NCBI GenBank assembly: GCA_000435335.1
Contig: FR891331.1
Span: forward strand, 10,632 to 25,665
Source: Clostridium sp. CAG:964
Lineage (GTDB): Bacteria > Bacillota > Clostridia > Oscillospirales > Acutalibacteraceae
Reading direction: 5' to 3'
DNA: 15,034 nucleotides
Below, in pieces: positions 1 through 7,283 of the stretch. The stretch's first letter is position 1, and each line of letters begins with the position of its first letter. The position numbers and the translations under genes were made by a program. The notes below the pieces were generated by a model. The model searched no databases. It saw only the letters and a program-made list of their open reading frames with translations, and was not told the origin of the DNA.

Positions 1-1532
1 AGGGAGTATCTCTTAACAAGAATATCCTTTATTTTTTCTTCGTCACTCTTCACAGCGTCCATTCTAATAGGGTAAAGAGGTGTGCGTGTTGTGTGTATTT
101 CAAAGTTGTCATATCCGTAAATTCTTGTAATTTCCTCAATAATGTCGGCTTTTATGGTAACATCTTTTGTGGCTCTCCATGACGGTACCTCTACTGTAAA
201 GCTGTCGCCCTTTAGGTCTGCTTTAAAGCCAAGTGAGGTCAATGTGTCTACAATTCTCTCATTGCTGATTTCAATGCCTGTATATCTGTTTACAAAAGCC
301 TTGTCAAAGGTCAGTGTAACAGTGTCGTAGTGGTAGGCATATTCGTCAGTCAGCGATGATACTACATTAATGCCGCTGTCATATTTTTTCAGCAGGTAAA
401 CAAACCTTGCTATGGCTGTAACTGTCATTTCAGGGTCAAGTGACTTTTCGTATCTCATTGAAGCGTCTGTTCTGTGTGAAAGCCTTACTGTAGACTTTCT
501 GATAGATACAGGGTCAAAGGTAGCAGACTCAAGTGTAAGTGTGGTTGTATCGTCTACAATTTCAGAATCAAGTCCGCCCATTATACCGGCAATGGCAACA
601 GGTGTGTTGTCGTTGCATATCATAAGGGTGTTTTCGTCTATGTTTCTGTCTACGCCGTCAAGTGTTTGGAAAGTAAACGGCTTGTCAAAACGCTTTATTC
701 TTATTTTACCTACCTTGCGTGAGTCAAAGGCGTGCATTGGCTGTCCTATTTCAAGCATTAGGTAGTTTGTAAGGTCTGCCAAGAAGTTTATGCCACGCAT
801 ACCGCAGTAGTGCAGTCTTATTCTTAAATTAACAGGGCTTACATTTCTGCTTATGTTTTCAACCTGCAGACAAGAGTACCTTTGGCAAAGCTTGTCCTCT
901 ATTTTCATATCTATTTTAGGCAGACTGCTGTACTGTGACAAATCGTCGATGTCAAGCGGCTTTAAAGGTCTGTTAGCCAGTGCGGCAAACTCTCTTGCGA
1001 TGCCGTAGTGTCCCCACAGGTCAGGGCGGTTTGTAAGGGATTTGTTGTCTACTTCAAATACTATATCGTCAATATCGTACAGCTTTTTAATGTCTGTACC
1101 GTTTGCAACATCTTCTGTAATATCCATAATGCCGGAGTTGTCTTCCGAAATGCCGATTTCAGCCTCAGAACAGCACATACCGTATGACATAATGCCGGCA
1201 AGTGGGCGTGGGGCAATTTCAATCTCACCCAGTCTTGCGCCAACCTTTGCAAAGGCTGTTTTCATACCAAGTCTTACATTTTTTGCACCGCATACAACAT
1301 CGGTAAGCTCGCTTTCGCCAATATCAACCTTGAGCAGGTGCAGCTTTTTGGAATCCGGATGATTTTCTATAGACTTAACCTCAGCTACTACTACGCCGCT
1401 TAGGTCAGAACCCTTAAAGAAAATATCGTTTTCAACCTCGGCAGTAGAAAGTGAGAATTGATGTATTAGCTTAACCTTGTCAAGACCGCTAAGGTCAACA
1501 AAGTCCTGAATCCAGTTCATTGATAAAAACAT
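1..1532 (-). CDS. pheT: Phenylalanine--tRNA ligase beta subunit, N-terminal ~510 residues (cut by window edge)
   Basis: This is the beta subunit of the heterotetrameric (alpha2-beta2) cytosolic enzyme that charges tRNA-Phe. The beta chain binds tRNA and edits mischarged Tyr-tRNA. Read on the minus strand it starts MFLSMNWIQDF. An EMAP-like tRNA-binding domain lies near residues 40-155. The B5-type stretch NRPDLWGHYGIARE is near residue 165, GQPMHAFD near 262, and EEITRIYGYDNFE near 465. Family members are about 800 residues, so roughly 290 C-terminal residues, including the anticodon-binding ferredoxin-like fold, lie beyond the left edge. The ATG at 1532-1530 has a GAGGGGA ribosome site about 7 nt upstream. 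It follows pheS after 16 nt, so the two are co-transcribed under the T-box upstream of pheS. No frameshift is visible in the part present. Confidence 0.96.
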   Translation of the reverse strand, partial: MFLSMNWIQDFVDLSGLDKVKLIHQFSLSTAEVENDIFFKGSDLSGVVVAEVKSIENHPDSKKLHLLKVDIGESELTDVVCGAKNVRLGMKTAFAKVGARLGEIEIAPRPLAGIMSYGMCCSEAEIGISEDNSGIMDITEDVANGTDIKKLYDIDDIVFEVDNKSLTNRPDLWGHYGIAREFAALANRPLKPLDIDDLSQYSSLPKIDMKIEDKLCQRYSCLQVENISRNVSPVNLRIRLHYCGMRGINFLADLTNYLMLEIGQPMHAFDSRKVGKIRIKRFDKPFTFQTLDGVDRNIDENTLMICNDNTPVAIAGIMGGLDSEIVDDTTTLTLESATFDPVSIRKSTVRLSHRTDASMRYEKSLDPEMTVTAIARFVYLLKKYDSGINVVSSLTDEYAYHYDTVTLTFDKAFVNRYTGIEISNERIVDTLTSLGFKADLKGDSFTVEVPSWRATKDVTIKADIIEEITRIYGYDNFEIHTTRTPLYPIRMDAVKSDEEKIKDILVKRYS

Positions 1533-1548
1533 TTTAAAATCCCCTCTC

Positions 1549-2601
1549 TTACTTATCGTCGGTAAACTGTGACAAGCTCTTTAGATTGCCGCTGTTTAAA
1601 TCTCGAATATCCTTAACGCCGTACTTCATCATAGCAAGTCTTGTTAAGCCCAGTCCAAAAGCAAAGCCTGTGTACTTTTCAGGGTCTATGCCGCCCTCTT
1701 TAAGAACCTCAGGGTGAATCATACCGCAAGGGCAAAGCTCCAGCCAGCCGCTGTGCTTACAGGAGGCACAGCCGTCGCCGCCGCAAATTAAGCAGCTTAT
1801 GTCAAGCTCAAAGCCCGGCTCCACAAATGGGAAAAAGCCCGGACGAAGCCGCACCTTAATATCCTTTTGGAAAACCTCTGAAAGCATGGTTTTCATAAAG
1901 TAAATAAGGTTGGAAATGCTTATGTCCTTGTCAACCATTACACCCTCCATTTGGAAAAAGGTGTTTTCGTGGCAGGCGTCTGTAGCTTCGTTTCTAAAGC
2001 ATCTGCCCGGAAATATAGCCTTAATAGGAACATTATTTTCAATTAAATTCTTGCCGTACTTTTTAAGAATAGCATTCTGTGCGGCAGAGGTCTGCGACTT
2101 TAGAAGCTGACCGTTTTCAAGATAGTATGTATCCTGCATATCACGGGCAGGGTGGTGCTTTGGTATGTTAAGAGACTCAAAGCACTCGTAGTCTGTTACA
2201 ACCTCCGAATAGTCCTCAACCGTAAAGCCCATAGTACGGAAGATTTCTTCGCACTGTCTTTGTACCAGTGTAATAGGGTGGTATGAGCCTCTTTGCAGGT
2301 CAGCCGGTGTAGTAACATCTATTTTAGGCATTGCCGCAATTTCCATCTGAATTTCTTTTTCCTTTAGCTCGGCTGTTTTTTCTTCTATACTTTTTGCAAC
2401 AGCACCCTTTAGGTCGTTTACTCTTTTGCCAAAGTCTTTTCTTTCTTCATTTGAAAGGTCCTTCATAGCCTTTAGCAGTCCTGTAACGCTGCCCTTTTTT
2501 CCCAGATAAGAAACCCTTACCTTGTCAAGCTCTACAAGGTTATGGATTTTTCCAAGCTCATTTTCAAGGTCTTGTTTTAATTTAAGAATTTTGTCGTCCA
2601 T
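1549..2601 (-). CDS. pheS: Phenylalanine--tRNA ligase alpha subunit
   Basis: This is the catalytic alpha subunit of PheRS (350 aa), forming Phe-AMP and Phe-tRNA with PheT. An N-terminal coiled-coil arm (about 1-85) precedes a class II aminoacyl-tRNA synthetase core. Motif 2 is seen as FRNEATDACHENTFFQMEG (202-220), the Phe pocket as FFPFVEPG (256-263), and motif 3 as GFAFGLGLTRLAMMKYG (312-328). The start chosen is the ATG at 2601-2599 with GGAGGT five nt upstream. The reading frame stays open further upstream, but that part crosses the T-box antiterminator and terminator and is not coding. There is a cysteine cluster at 270, 273, 278 and 281. The first four also occur in Bacillus-type PheS. 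Here LCPCG adds C290 and C292 where I would expect a Gly/Ala-rich segment. Length is normal for the family. Confidence 0.97.
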   Translation of the reverse strand: MDDKILKLKQDLENELGKIHNLVELDKVRVSYLGKKGSVTGLLKAMKDLSNEERKDFGKRVNDLKGAVAKSIEEKTAELKEKEIQMEIAAMPKIDVTTPADLQRGSYHPITLVQRQCEEIFRTMGFTVEDYSEVVTDYECFESLNIPKHHPARDMQDTYYLENGQLLKSQTSAAQNAILKKYGKNLIENNVPIKAIFPGRCFRNEATDACHENTFFQMEGVMVDKDISISNLIYFMKTMLSEVFQKDIKVRLRPGFFPFVEPGFELDISCLICGGDGCASCKHSGWLELCPCGMIHPEVLKEGGIDPEKYTGFAFGLGLTRLAMMKYGVKDIRDLNSGNLKSLSQFTDDK

Positions 2602-2611
2602 CGTTACCTCC

Positions 2612-2883
2612 ATAAAATAAAAAATCCCCGCAAAGCCTTGGGGCGAAGCATAAACATAAAAAGCTCCGTGGTACCACCCAAATTTTTGCCGGGAAGCAAA
2701 CACTCCTGTAACCTTTAACGGTGTCAGCCGTCTGCCCCTAGTGTAGGTTCAGGGCAGCCACTCAAAAGTGAAATTCATACAATGCCATTGCAGACGGCTT
2801 ACAGCCAAGGCCGCCCTCTCTAAAGCAAAAAAAGCAGCGTACTACTTTGCTTTGTCATAGTGTTTAAAACGGGAATTTACTTT
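2612..2883 (-). promoter_or_regulatory. T-box riboswitch leader of pheST
   Basis: The untranslated leader of pheST carries the T-box core GGGTGGTACCACGG (2679-2666, minus strand). An AGTA-type Stem I element lies near 2845. A candidate specifier TTC (Phe) at 2772-2770 is followed by A, as is usual. Downstream of the T-box, CCCC/GGGG arms (2643-2640 and 2629-2626) lead into a T-tract, fitting the terminator that uncharged tRNA-Phe would suppress. Known mechanism: uncharged tRNA pairs with the specifier and with the UGGN bulge and stabilises the antiterminator. The family is certain from the T-box core. The exact specifier call is inference. Confidence 0.9.
2621..2643 (-). terminator. T-box leader terminator hairpin of pheST
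   Basis: On the minus strand CCCC and GGGG enclose a 10-nt loop and are followed at once by A then six Ts. It sits between the T-box core and the pheS ribosome site, where a T-box attenuator is expected. The stem I can draw is short. The leader may extend it by pairing with the T-box 3' side. Confidence 0.6.
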
Positions 2884-2889
2884 GATAAT

Positions 2890-2918
2890 AATATAACATT
2901 CATATTAAATTTTTTCAA
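2890..2918 (-). promoter_or_regulatory. Sigma-A-type promoter of pheST
   Basis: On the minus strand TTGAAA (2918-2913), a 17-nt spacer and TATATT (2895-2890). The predicted start near 2883 is just upstream of Stem I of the T-box leader. Confidence 0.75.
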
Positions 2919-2965
2919 GGGGTATTTGCCGACTTTTATGGCGAATTTTAAAATACGCACCAATG

Positions 2966-3040
2966 TAAAGAAAAGCCCCCAAAGAACTGGTACTTCTTTG
3001 GGGGTCATTTGTTTCCAAGTTGGAACAACCTTTATAACTC
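2966..3040 (-). ncRNA. Putative ~75-nt small RNA upstream of the pheST promoter
   Basis: A minus-strand promoter at 3075-3047 would start a transcript near 3040. The transcript contains a hairpin (TTGTTCC...GGAAACAA arms, 3028-3009, one bulged A). It then ends in a perfect 11-bp stem CCCCCAAAGAA/TTCTTTGGGGG (3004-2994 with 2986-2976, loop 7 nt) followed by CTTTTCTTT. The unit is complete in itself and stops about 50 nt before the separate pheST promoter. An ATG inside it opens a 44-codon frame through the terminator, without a good ribosome site. I take the product to be RNA. I do not recognise a known family. Confidence 0.5.
2967..3004 (-). terminator. Rho-independent terminator of the putative small RNA
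   Basis: Perfect 11-bp stem with a 7-nt loop. The T-rich tail (CTTTTCTTT) is on the minus strand. The plus-strand tail (TCATTTGTTT) is weaker, so minus is the main direction. Confidence 0.75.
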
Positions 3041-3046
3041 GTAACA

Positions 3047-3075
3047 ATTATATCATATGCAAAAGCTAAATGCAA
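3047..3075 (-). promoter_or_regulatory. Sigma-A-type promoter of the putative small RNA
   Basis: On the minus strand TTGCAT (3075-3070), exactly 17 nt, then the consensus TATAAT (3052-3047). It points toward pheST, but a terminator intervenes. Confidence 0.7.
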
Positions 3076-3215
3076 TATGCATTATTAACACAAACTAAGC
3101 TTATTTCACAGACAGCTTTTTGCTTTTTAGTCAGGGTTAGCCCTGTGCCTAATAAAAACTGTTTGTTATTTACAAATGGGAATGTGAATATTACATAAAC
3201 TTTTGTTATTAATGC

Positions 3216-3244
3216 TTGATTTAGTTAATTTTAAATGTTAGAAT
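3216..3244 (+). promoter_or_regulatory. Promoter of the 180-aa membrane protein gene
   Basis: TTGATT (3216-3221), 17 nt, TAGAAT (3239-3244). It lies 37 nt before the ATG, leaving a leader of about 30 nt. Confidence 0.6.
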
Positions 3245-3280
3245 ATTGTTAAATACAATAGATTTGACAGGAGTAATATT

Positions 3281-3823
3281 ATGGATTCTTATATTGAACA
3301 GCTTGTAGAGCACAAGCAGGATTACCGAGATTTTTTAATTAAGGTGGTTATGATTTTAAGTATTTTCGCAATTTTATCGCTGGGCGTGCTTTTTGGCTTG
3401 ATGGTAAACGCCTACCTTATGGTTGTAGGATTTTTCATAGCGGTATTTGACATTTACTTTTGCTGGTATGTTATTTCCGGCAGGCGTGTAGAGTACGAAT
3501 ACACCGTAACAAACAACAATCTTCAAATTGACAAGGTTATGGCTAAGCGCAGACGCAAAGAGGTTCTCAGCATTGATATTAAAAAAATTGAGGGCTTTGA
3601 CAAAATAACAGAAAACCGCTTAAACGCCAAAAAATGCAACAAGGTGTTTTATTTGGGAACATACGAAGACGACCCAAGCCAACACCGCTTTATTGTGCAA
3701 ACTAAAAATTACGGCAGAATAATGGTTGTATTTGCACCAAATGAAAAGGTGCTTAACGAAATCAAAAAGCACCTAAAGCCGGAGGTAAAAATTGAAATGC
3801 TTAAGGCTGCATCACAAAAATAA
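3281..3823 (+). CDS. Two-TM membrane protein of unknown function (DUF6106-like)
   Basis: A 180-aa protein. After a short polar N-terminus, two hydrophobic helices (about 19-42 and 44-66) form a membrane hairpin. They are followed by a positively charged stretch (KRRRKE near 89) and a soluble C-terminal half rich in beta-prone segments (FYLGTYEDD, RFIVQTKNYG, IMVVFAP). That half ends in an amphipathic helix, a layout reminiscent of PH-like domains. The ATG at 3281 has AGGAG about 9 nt upstream. It stands first in a plus-strand run, 71 bp before the NAD(P)HX repair gene, with no convincing terminator between, so read-through is likely. I associate it with the clostridial family DUF6106 from memory of its N-terminus and layout. 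That assignment is uncertain and the function is not known. Confidence 0.8.
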   Translation: MDSYIEQLVEHKQDYRDFLIKVVMILSIFAILSLGVLFGLMVNAYLMVVGFFIAVFDIYFCWYVISGRRVEYEYTVTNNNLQIDKVMAKRRRKEVLSIDIKKIEGFDKITENRLNAKKCNKVFYLGTYEDDPSQHRFIVQTKNYGRIMVVFAPNEKVLNEIKKHLKPEVKIEMLKAASQK

Positions 3824-3894
3824 GCGTTAATATAGCGCATTGGCTTATAGTGGTGTATTACGGTTTATATTAAATTTTCAAGGAGGTTAGTTGT

Positions 3895-5418
3895 ATGAAA
3901 ATATTAACCTGTGAGCAAACAAGAGCCTTAGAAAGGAATCAAATAGAAAGAGGCTCTACATATTTTCAGCTTATGAATAACGCCGGCGTACAGGTTGGCA
4001 AAACTCTTATTTCACAAATGAAGGCAAATTCACGCAGTACTGTTGCTGTGCTGTGCGGAAAAGGAAACAACGGCGGTGACGGCTTTATTGCCGCACAATA
4101 CTTGTGTTCACAGGGAATAAGGGCCTATGCACTTTTAGTTGACGGCGAGCCTCGCACAGAAGACAGTATGCAGGCTATGGAGCAGGCGGAAAGCGGCGGG
4201 GTAGAAATTGTACGCATATGGGAGTACAGCCAAAGGGTAAAGGATATTATTTCAACCGCCGACTATGTTATTGACGCAATATACGGCATTGGCTTTAAGG
4301 GCGGTTTAAGCGACAATATAAGAATAATTGCCGACCTTGTAAACAGTACCCACAGCAGGGTGCTGAGTGTGGATATTCCAAGCGGTGTAAACGGTGACAC
4401 CGGCACGGTAGGAAACACAGCCTTTAGGGCAGAGCTGACACTTTCGTTTTCAACGCTGAAGCCGTGCCATGTGCTGTATCCGGCTATGGATTACTGCGGA
4501 AAAACTGTTGTGGCACAGGTAGGTATAAATAAGGGCGTTATATATGACAGTCCGTATCTTACAGAAACTATTGACGGCAGCCGCTTAAGAAGCTTTTTGC
4601 CTAAAAAAGAGGTGTCCGCCAACAAGGGCACTACCGGCACACTTACGGTTGCCTGTGGCAGCTACGGTATGATGGGTGCCGCACAAATGTGTATTCAGGC
4701 TGCACTGCGAAGTGGTACAGGCTTGGTAAAAAGTATTTTGCCGTCTAACTTGTACCCGATATTGGCAAATAACATTCCTCAGGCTGTGTTCTTTCCGTAC
4801 ACCGGCACCGACACTATTGATATGCTGAAAAAGAGTATGGAAAAAACAAAAGCTGTTGTAGCAGGTTGTGGGCTCGGCACAACAACTAAGTCTAAGGAAA
4901 TTACAGAATATATTATACACAACAGCACTGTACCTGTAGTGCTGGACGCTGACGCATTAAATGTTATATCCGACAATATAGACATACTAAAGGAAGCAAA
5001 GTCACAAACCATAATTACGCCTCATCCCGGGGAAATGGCAAGACTGCTTGAAACTAATGTACCAATGATACAGAACAACAGGCTGACCGTTGCAACGGAA
5101 TTTGCCAAAAGATACAATGTAATTGTGGTGCTTAAGGGTGCCTACACTGTTGTTGCACACCCTAACGGCAGGTCTGTGGTAAACCCTACCGGCAACAACG
5201 GTATGGCAAAAGCAGGCTGCGGCGATGTTCTTGCCGGTATTATAGGCAGTTTAATTTCCCAAGGTGTTTCGCCTTTTAACGCCGCCGTAAGCGGTGTGTA
5301 CTGCCACGGCTATGCAGGCGACCTTGCAAGAGAGAAATTTGGCAGTATGGGTATGCTGTCTACAGATATTATAGATATGCTGCCAAAATGTATGCAGGAT
5401 ATTTACTTAGTTGATTAA
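3895..5418 (+). CDS. nnr: Bifunctional NAD(P)HX epimerase / ADP-dependent NAD(P)HX dehydratase
   Basis: A 507-aa fusion that repairs hydrated NADH and NADPH. The N-terminal YjeF_N half interconverts R- and S-NAD(P)HX. The C-terminal half dehydrates the S form using ADP. The epimerase half shows GKGNNGGDG (55-63), IDAIYGIGFKG (126-136) and SVDIPSGVNGDTG (158-170). The ribokinase-like dehydratase half (from about 235) shows KGTTGTL (244-250), VLDADALN (349-356), TPHPGEMARL (375-384) and the nucleotide/catalytic motif NGMAKAGCGDVLAG (435-448). In that motif the usual GTGD is GCGD and the catalytic Asp is kept. The ATG at 3895 has a strong AGGAGG 8 nt upstream. Length is typical for the fusion. 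It is followed by the S66 homologue on the same strand. Confidence 0.95.
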   Translation: MKILTCEQTRALERNQIERGSTYFQLMNNAGVQVGKTLISQMKANSRSTVAVLCGKGNNGGDGFIAAQYLCSQGIRAYALLVDGEPRTEDSMQAMEQAESGGVEIVRIWEYSQRVKDIISTADYVIDAIYGIGFKGGLSDNIRIIADLVNSTHSRVLSVDIPSGVNGDTGTVGNTAFRAELTLSFSTLKPCHVLYPAMDYCGKTVVAQVGINKGVIYDSPYLTETIDGSRLRSFLPKKEVSANKGTTGTLTVACGSYGMMGAAQMCIQAALRSGTGLVKSILPSNLYPILANNIPQAVFFPYTGTDTIDMLKKSMEKTKAVVAGCGLGTTTKSKEITEYIIHNSTVPVVLDADALNVISDNIDILKEAKSQTIITPHPGEMARLLETNVPMIQNNRLTVATEFAKRYNVIVVLKGAYTVVAHPNGRSVVNPTGNNGMAKAGCGDVLAGIIGSLISQGVSPFNAAVSGVYCHGYAGDLAREKFGSMGMLSTDIIDMLPKCMQDIYLVD

Positions 5419-5425
5419 TTCTACA

Positions 5426-5534
5426 GCAGCATTTTAATTGCTGCAATTAGGCGATGCAAAAGCACTAAACACATTTAGTTATTGCCTCCCCACAGTCCCT
5501 GTCGTATTGCTCGGCAGGGACTGTGGTCTATACT
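5426..5534 (+). promoter_or_regulatory. Intergenic stem-loops between nnr and the S66 gene
   Basis: The 142-bp gap holds a small hairpin GCAGCA/TGCTGC (5426-5444). It also holds a perfect 12-bp inverted repeat CCACAGTCCCTG/CAGGGACTGTGG (5490-5501 with 5515-5526, 13-nt loop). Neither is followed by a T-run, so they are not ordinary terminators. A weak promoter-like pair, TTGCTC (5507-5512) and TATACT (5529-5534) with 16-nt spacing, lies across the larger repeat. The repeat could be an operator, an RNA processing or stability element, or a control on the next gene. Confidence 0.5.
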
Positions 5535-5560
5535 ACAGAAAGCTATCGGGAGATTTTGTT

Positions 5561-6388
5561 ATGAAAAATGTAGGAATTACAGCTTGTTCAAACGGGCTGA
5601 AAAAAGAATCCGCCCCAAATTATCGGCGGCTTATACAAACATTGCAGGACTTTGGCTGTAATGTAAAGGAAAGCAGCTGTATTTTTGAAAAGGACGGTCC
5701 TTTTTCCGGCAGTGGTGAACAAAGAGCCTGCCAGCTTATGAAGCTGTTTTCGGATAACGAAACGGAAGAAATATATGATGTGTCCGGCGGAGATATGGCA
5801 AACCAGGTGCTTGATCTCCTTGACTATAACAAAATTGCTAAAAGCAAAGCGACCTTTTGGGGCTACAGCGACCTTACAACGGTAATTAACGCACTGTACA
5901 CAGCTACAGGAAAAAGCAGTGTTTTATACCAAATAAGGAACATAGTTTCAGAGTATGGCAAGCTTCAGCAGCGGCGTTATTTAAATAGAGATGAGCTTTT
6001 TAATATATCATATAGCTTTATTCAGGGCAGCTATACAGAGGGTGTTGTTGTAGGCGGAAATATACGCTGCTTCTTAAAGCTGGCCGGAACAAAATACTTC
6101 CCAAGCCTAGAGGGTAAAATCCTGCTTTTGGAGGGACTGGGCGGTCAGGTGCCGCAAATGGTAACCTATCTGTCACAGCTAAAGCAGTTGGGTGCGTTTA
6201 AAAAGGTAAACGGTATATTGCTTGGCACATTTACAAAAATGGAGGAAAATAATTGTAAACCTAATATGGAGGAGCTGGTTAAGCTGTATGCCGGCGAAAG
6301 TATTCCCATTATAAAAACACCCGATATTGGACATAACAGCAATGCAAAGGCAATTAAAATAGGCGAAAAACATATTTTTAAAATTTAA
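5561..6388 (+). CDS. LD-carboxypeptidase (peptidase S66) family protein, nucleophile position substituted
   Basis: A 275-aa member of the S66 family (LdcA / MccF type). These enzymes cleave the terminal D-Ala from murein tetrapeptides or act on peptide-nucleotide antibiotics. Alignable landmarks are VSGGDMANQVLDLLDYN (74-90), FWGYSDLTTVINALY (99-113), VVGGNIRCFLKLAGT (163-177), GKILLLEG (185-192, with the catalytic-type Glu191) and PDIGHNSNA (254-262, with the catalytic-type His258). The family nucleophile Ser sits in GGxxSN. Here the motif is GGDMAN, so that position is Ala80, and the triad appears incomplete. I start at the ATG 5561, preceded by GGGAGA. The frame is open 41 codons upstream, but that part is the hairpin region and lacks the family fold. 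It probably shares a transcript with nnr. It may be inactive, a binding protein, or a variant subfamily. Confidence 0.85.
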   Translation: MKNVGITACSNGLKKESAPNYRRLIQTLQDFGCNVKESSCIFEKDGPFSGSGEQRACQLMKLFSDNETEEIYDVSGGDMANQVLDLLDYNKIAKSKATFWGYSDLTTVINALYTATGKSSVLYQIRNIVSEYGKLQQRRYLNRDELFNISYSFIQGSYTEGVVVGGNIRCFLKLAGTKYFPSLEGKILLLEGLGGQVPQMVTYLSQLKQLGAFKKVNGILLGTFTKMEENNCKPNMEELVKLYAGESIPIIKTPDIGHNSNAKAIKIGEKHIFKI

Positions 6389-6404
6389 TTTTAAACACAA
6401 TTCG

Positions 6405-6434
6405 GCACAGCCTGTGCGTGCTTTTAATTTTTTT
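6405..6434 (+). terminator. Probable terminator after the S66 gene
   Basis: GCACA/TGTGC stem (6405-6417, 3-nt loop), then GTGC and a T-rich run through 6434. The stem is short but the T-tract is long. Confidence 0.5.
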
Positions 6435-6467
6435 GCAGCTGCACACTGTATTTGCAAAGAATTTTTT

Positions 6468-6496
6468 GTATATTCTCCGAATCCTTCCACATAATA
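6468..6496 (+). promoter_or_regulatory. Candidate sigma-G (forespore) promoter of spoVT
   Basis: GTATA (6468-6472), 17 nt, CATAATA (6490-6496). Both elements fit the sigma-G consensus as I recall it (gHATR, CATnHTA), with spacing one short of the usual 18. In Bacillus subtilis spoVT is sigma-G dependent. The predicted start is near 6503, giving a leader of roughly 87 nt. It is a by-eye match. Confidence 0.45.
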
Positions 6497-6589
6497 ACAT
6501 CACATAGAGATAAAATCACTGGCACTTAGTAACTAAAGTAATTTTATACGAAAAATTTATATATGAATTTTACCGGAGGATATTGGCTT

Positions 6590-7129
6590 ATGAAAGCAAC
6601 AGGAATTGTCAGAAGAATAGATGACTTGGGAAGAATAGTAATACCAAAGGAAATACGACGCACACTGCGTATTCGTGAGGGCGACCCGCTGGAAATATAC
6701 ACCGATACAGACGGGGAGGTTATTTTTAAAAAATACTCGCCTGTAGGGGAGCTAAGCAGCTTTGCCGCTGCTTATGCCGATGTTATAAGTAAGGTAGGAG
6801 GTACGGCAACGCTTATAAGCGACCGTGACCATATTGTGGCGGCGTCGGGAGTATCTAAAAGAGAGTTTTTAGAAAGAAGAATTACCTCTGCCGTAGAGGA
6901 GCTTATGGAAAACCGCCAAAGCTACAATTCGGGTGAAGAAAGGTTTAACCTACAGCCTGTAGAGGGGGTAGAGTCAAGGGCTATGCTTGTGTACCCTATT
7001 ATAGCCGCCGGTGATGTTACCGGCAGTGTGGTTATGTTGTGTTCAGACGAAAAAACAACACCTACAGAGTCAGACCTAAAGCTGGCACAAAGTGCATCAT
7101 CATTTTTAGGTAAGCAAATGGAAGAATAA
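6590..7129 (+). CDS. spoVT: Stage V sporulation protein T, AbrB-family forespore regulator
   Basis: A 179-aa transcription factor, close to the roughly 178 aa of the Bacillus protein. It acts in the developing forespore, modulating sigma-G genes and coat or germination functions. The N-terminal AbrB/MazE swapped-hairpin DNA-binding domain reads MKATGIVRRIDDLGRIVIPK and continues into EIRRTLRIREGDPLEIYTD (to about residue 40). The C-terminal part (about 55-179) is a GAF-like effector domain, seen as SSFAAAYADVISKVGGTATLISDRDHIVAASG. The ATG at 6590 is chosen because the conserved MKATGIVRRID start falls there, with GGAGG about 11 nt upstream. An in-frame ATG 27 bp earlier would add nine non-conserved residues. 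It is monocistronic, with a sigma-G-like promoter and its own terminator. It implies that the organism sporulates. Confidence 0.95.
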   Translation: MKATGIVRRIDDLGRIVIPKEIRRTLRIREGDPLEIYTDTDGEVIFKKYSPVGELSSFAAAYADVISKVGGTATLISDRDHIVAASGVSKREFLERRITSAVEELMENRQSYNSGEERFNLQPVEGVESRAMLVYPIIAAGDVTGSVVMLCSDEKTTPTESDLKLAQSASSFLGKQMEE

Positions 7130-7136
7130 AAAGTAT

Positions 7137-7170
7137 GCAGGCAGTTCAGCTAATGTTCTGCCTGCTTTTT
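7137..7170 (+). terminator. Rho-independent terminator of spoVT
   Basis: GCAGGCAG/CTGCCTGC perfect 8-bp stem (7137-7144 with 7158-7165), 13-nt loop, then TTTTT (7166-7170). It begins 7 bp after the stop. Confidence 0.9.
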
Positions 7171-7283
7171 GTGGTTTAGGGCTGCAGCTTTTAAAGAGTG
7201 GGCAGTATGTATGCACAGCAACAACAGTTTGTTAAAGCAGGACATAATAAAAAATGGAATATTCGGGTGCTGTGTAAAGGCTG

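Noticed and set aside
2602..2703. 34-codon N-terminal extension of PheS
   Set aside because: It is an open frame through the T-box antiterminator and terminator. The family N-terminus and a strong ribosome site sit at 2601.
2890..3015. 44-codon minus-strand frame starting inside the putative small RNA
   Set aside because: It passes through the terminator and the pheST promoter and has only a weak GGA upstream.
5438..5560. 41-codon upstream extension of the S66 protein
   Set aside because: It crosses the 12-bp hairpin, has no ribosome site, and lacks family similarity. The ATG at 5561 with GGGAGA fits the fold start.
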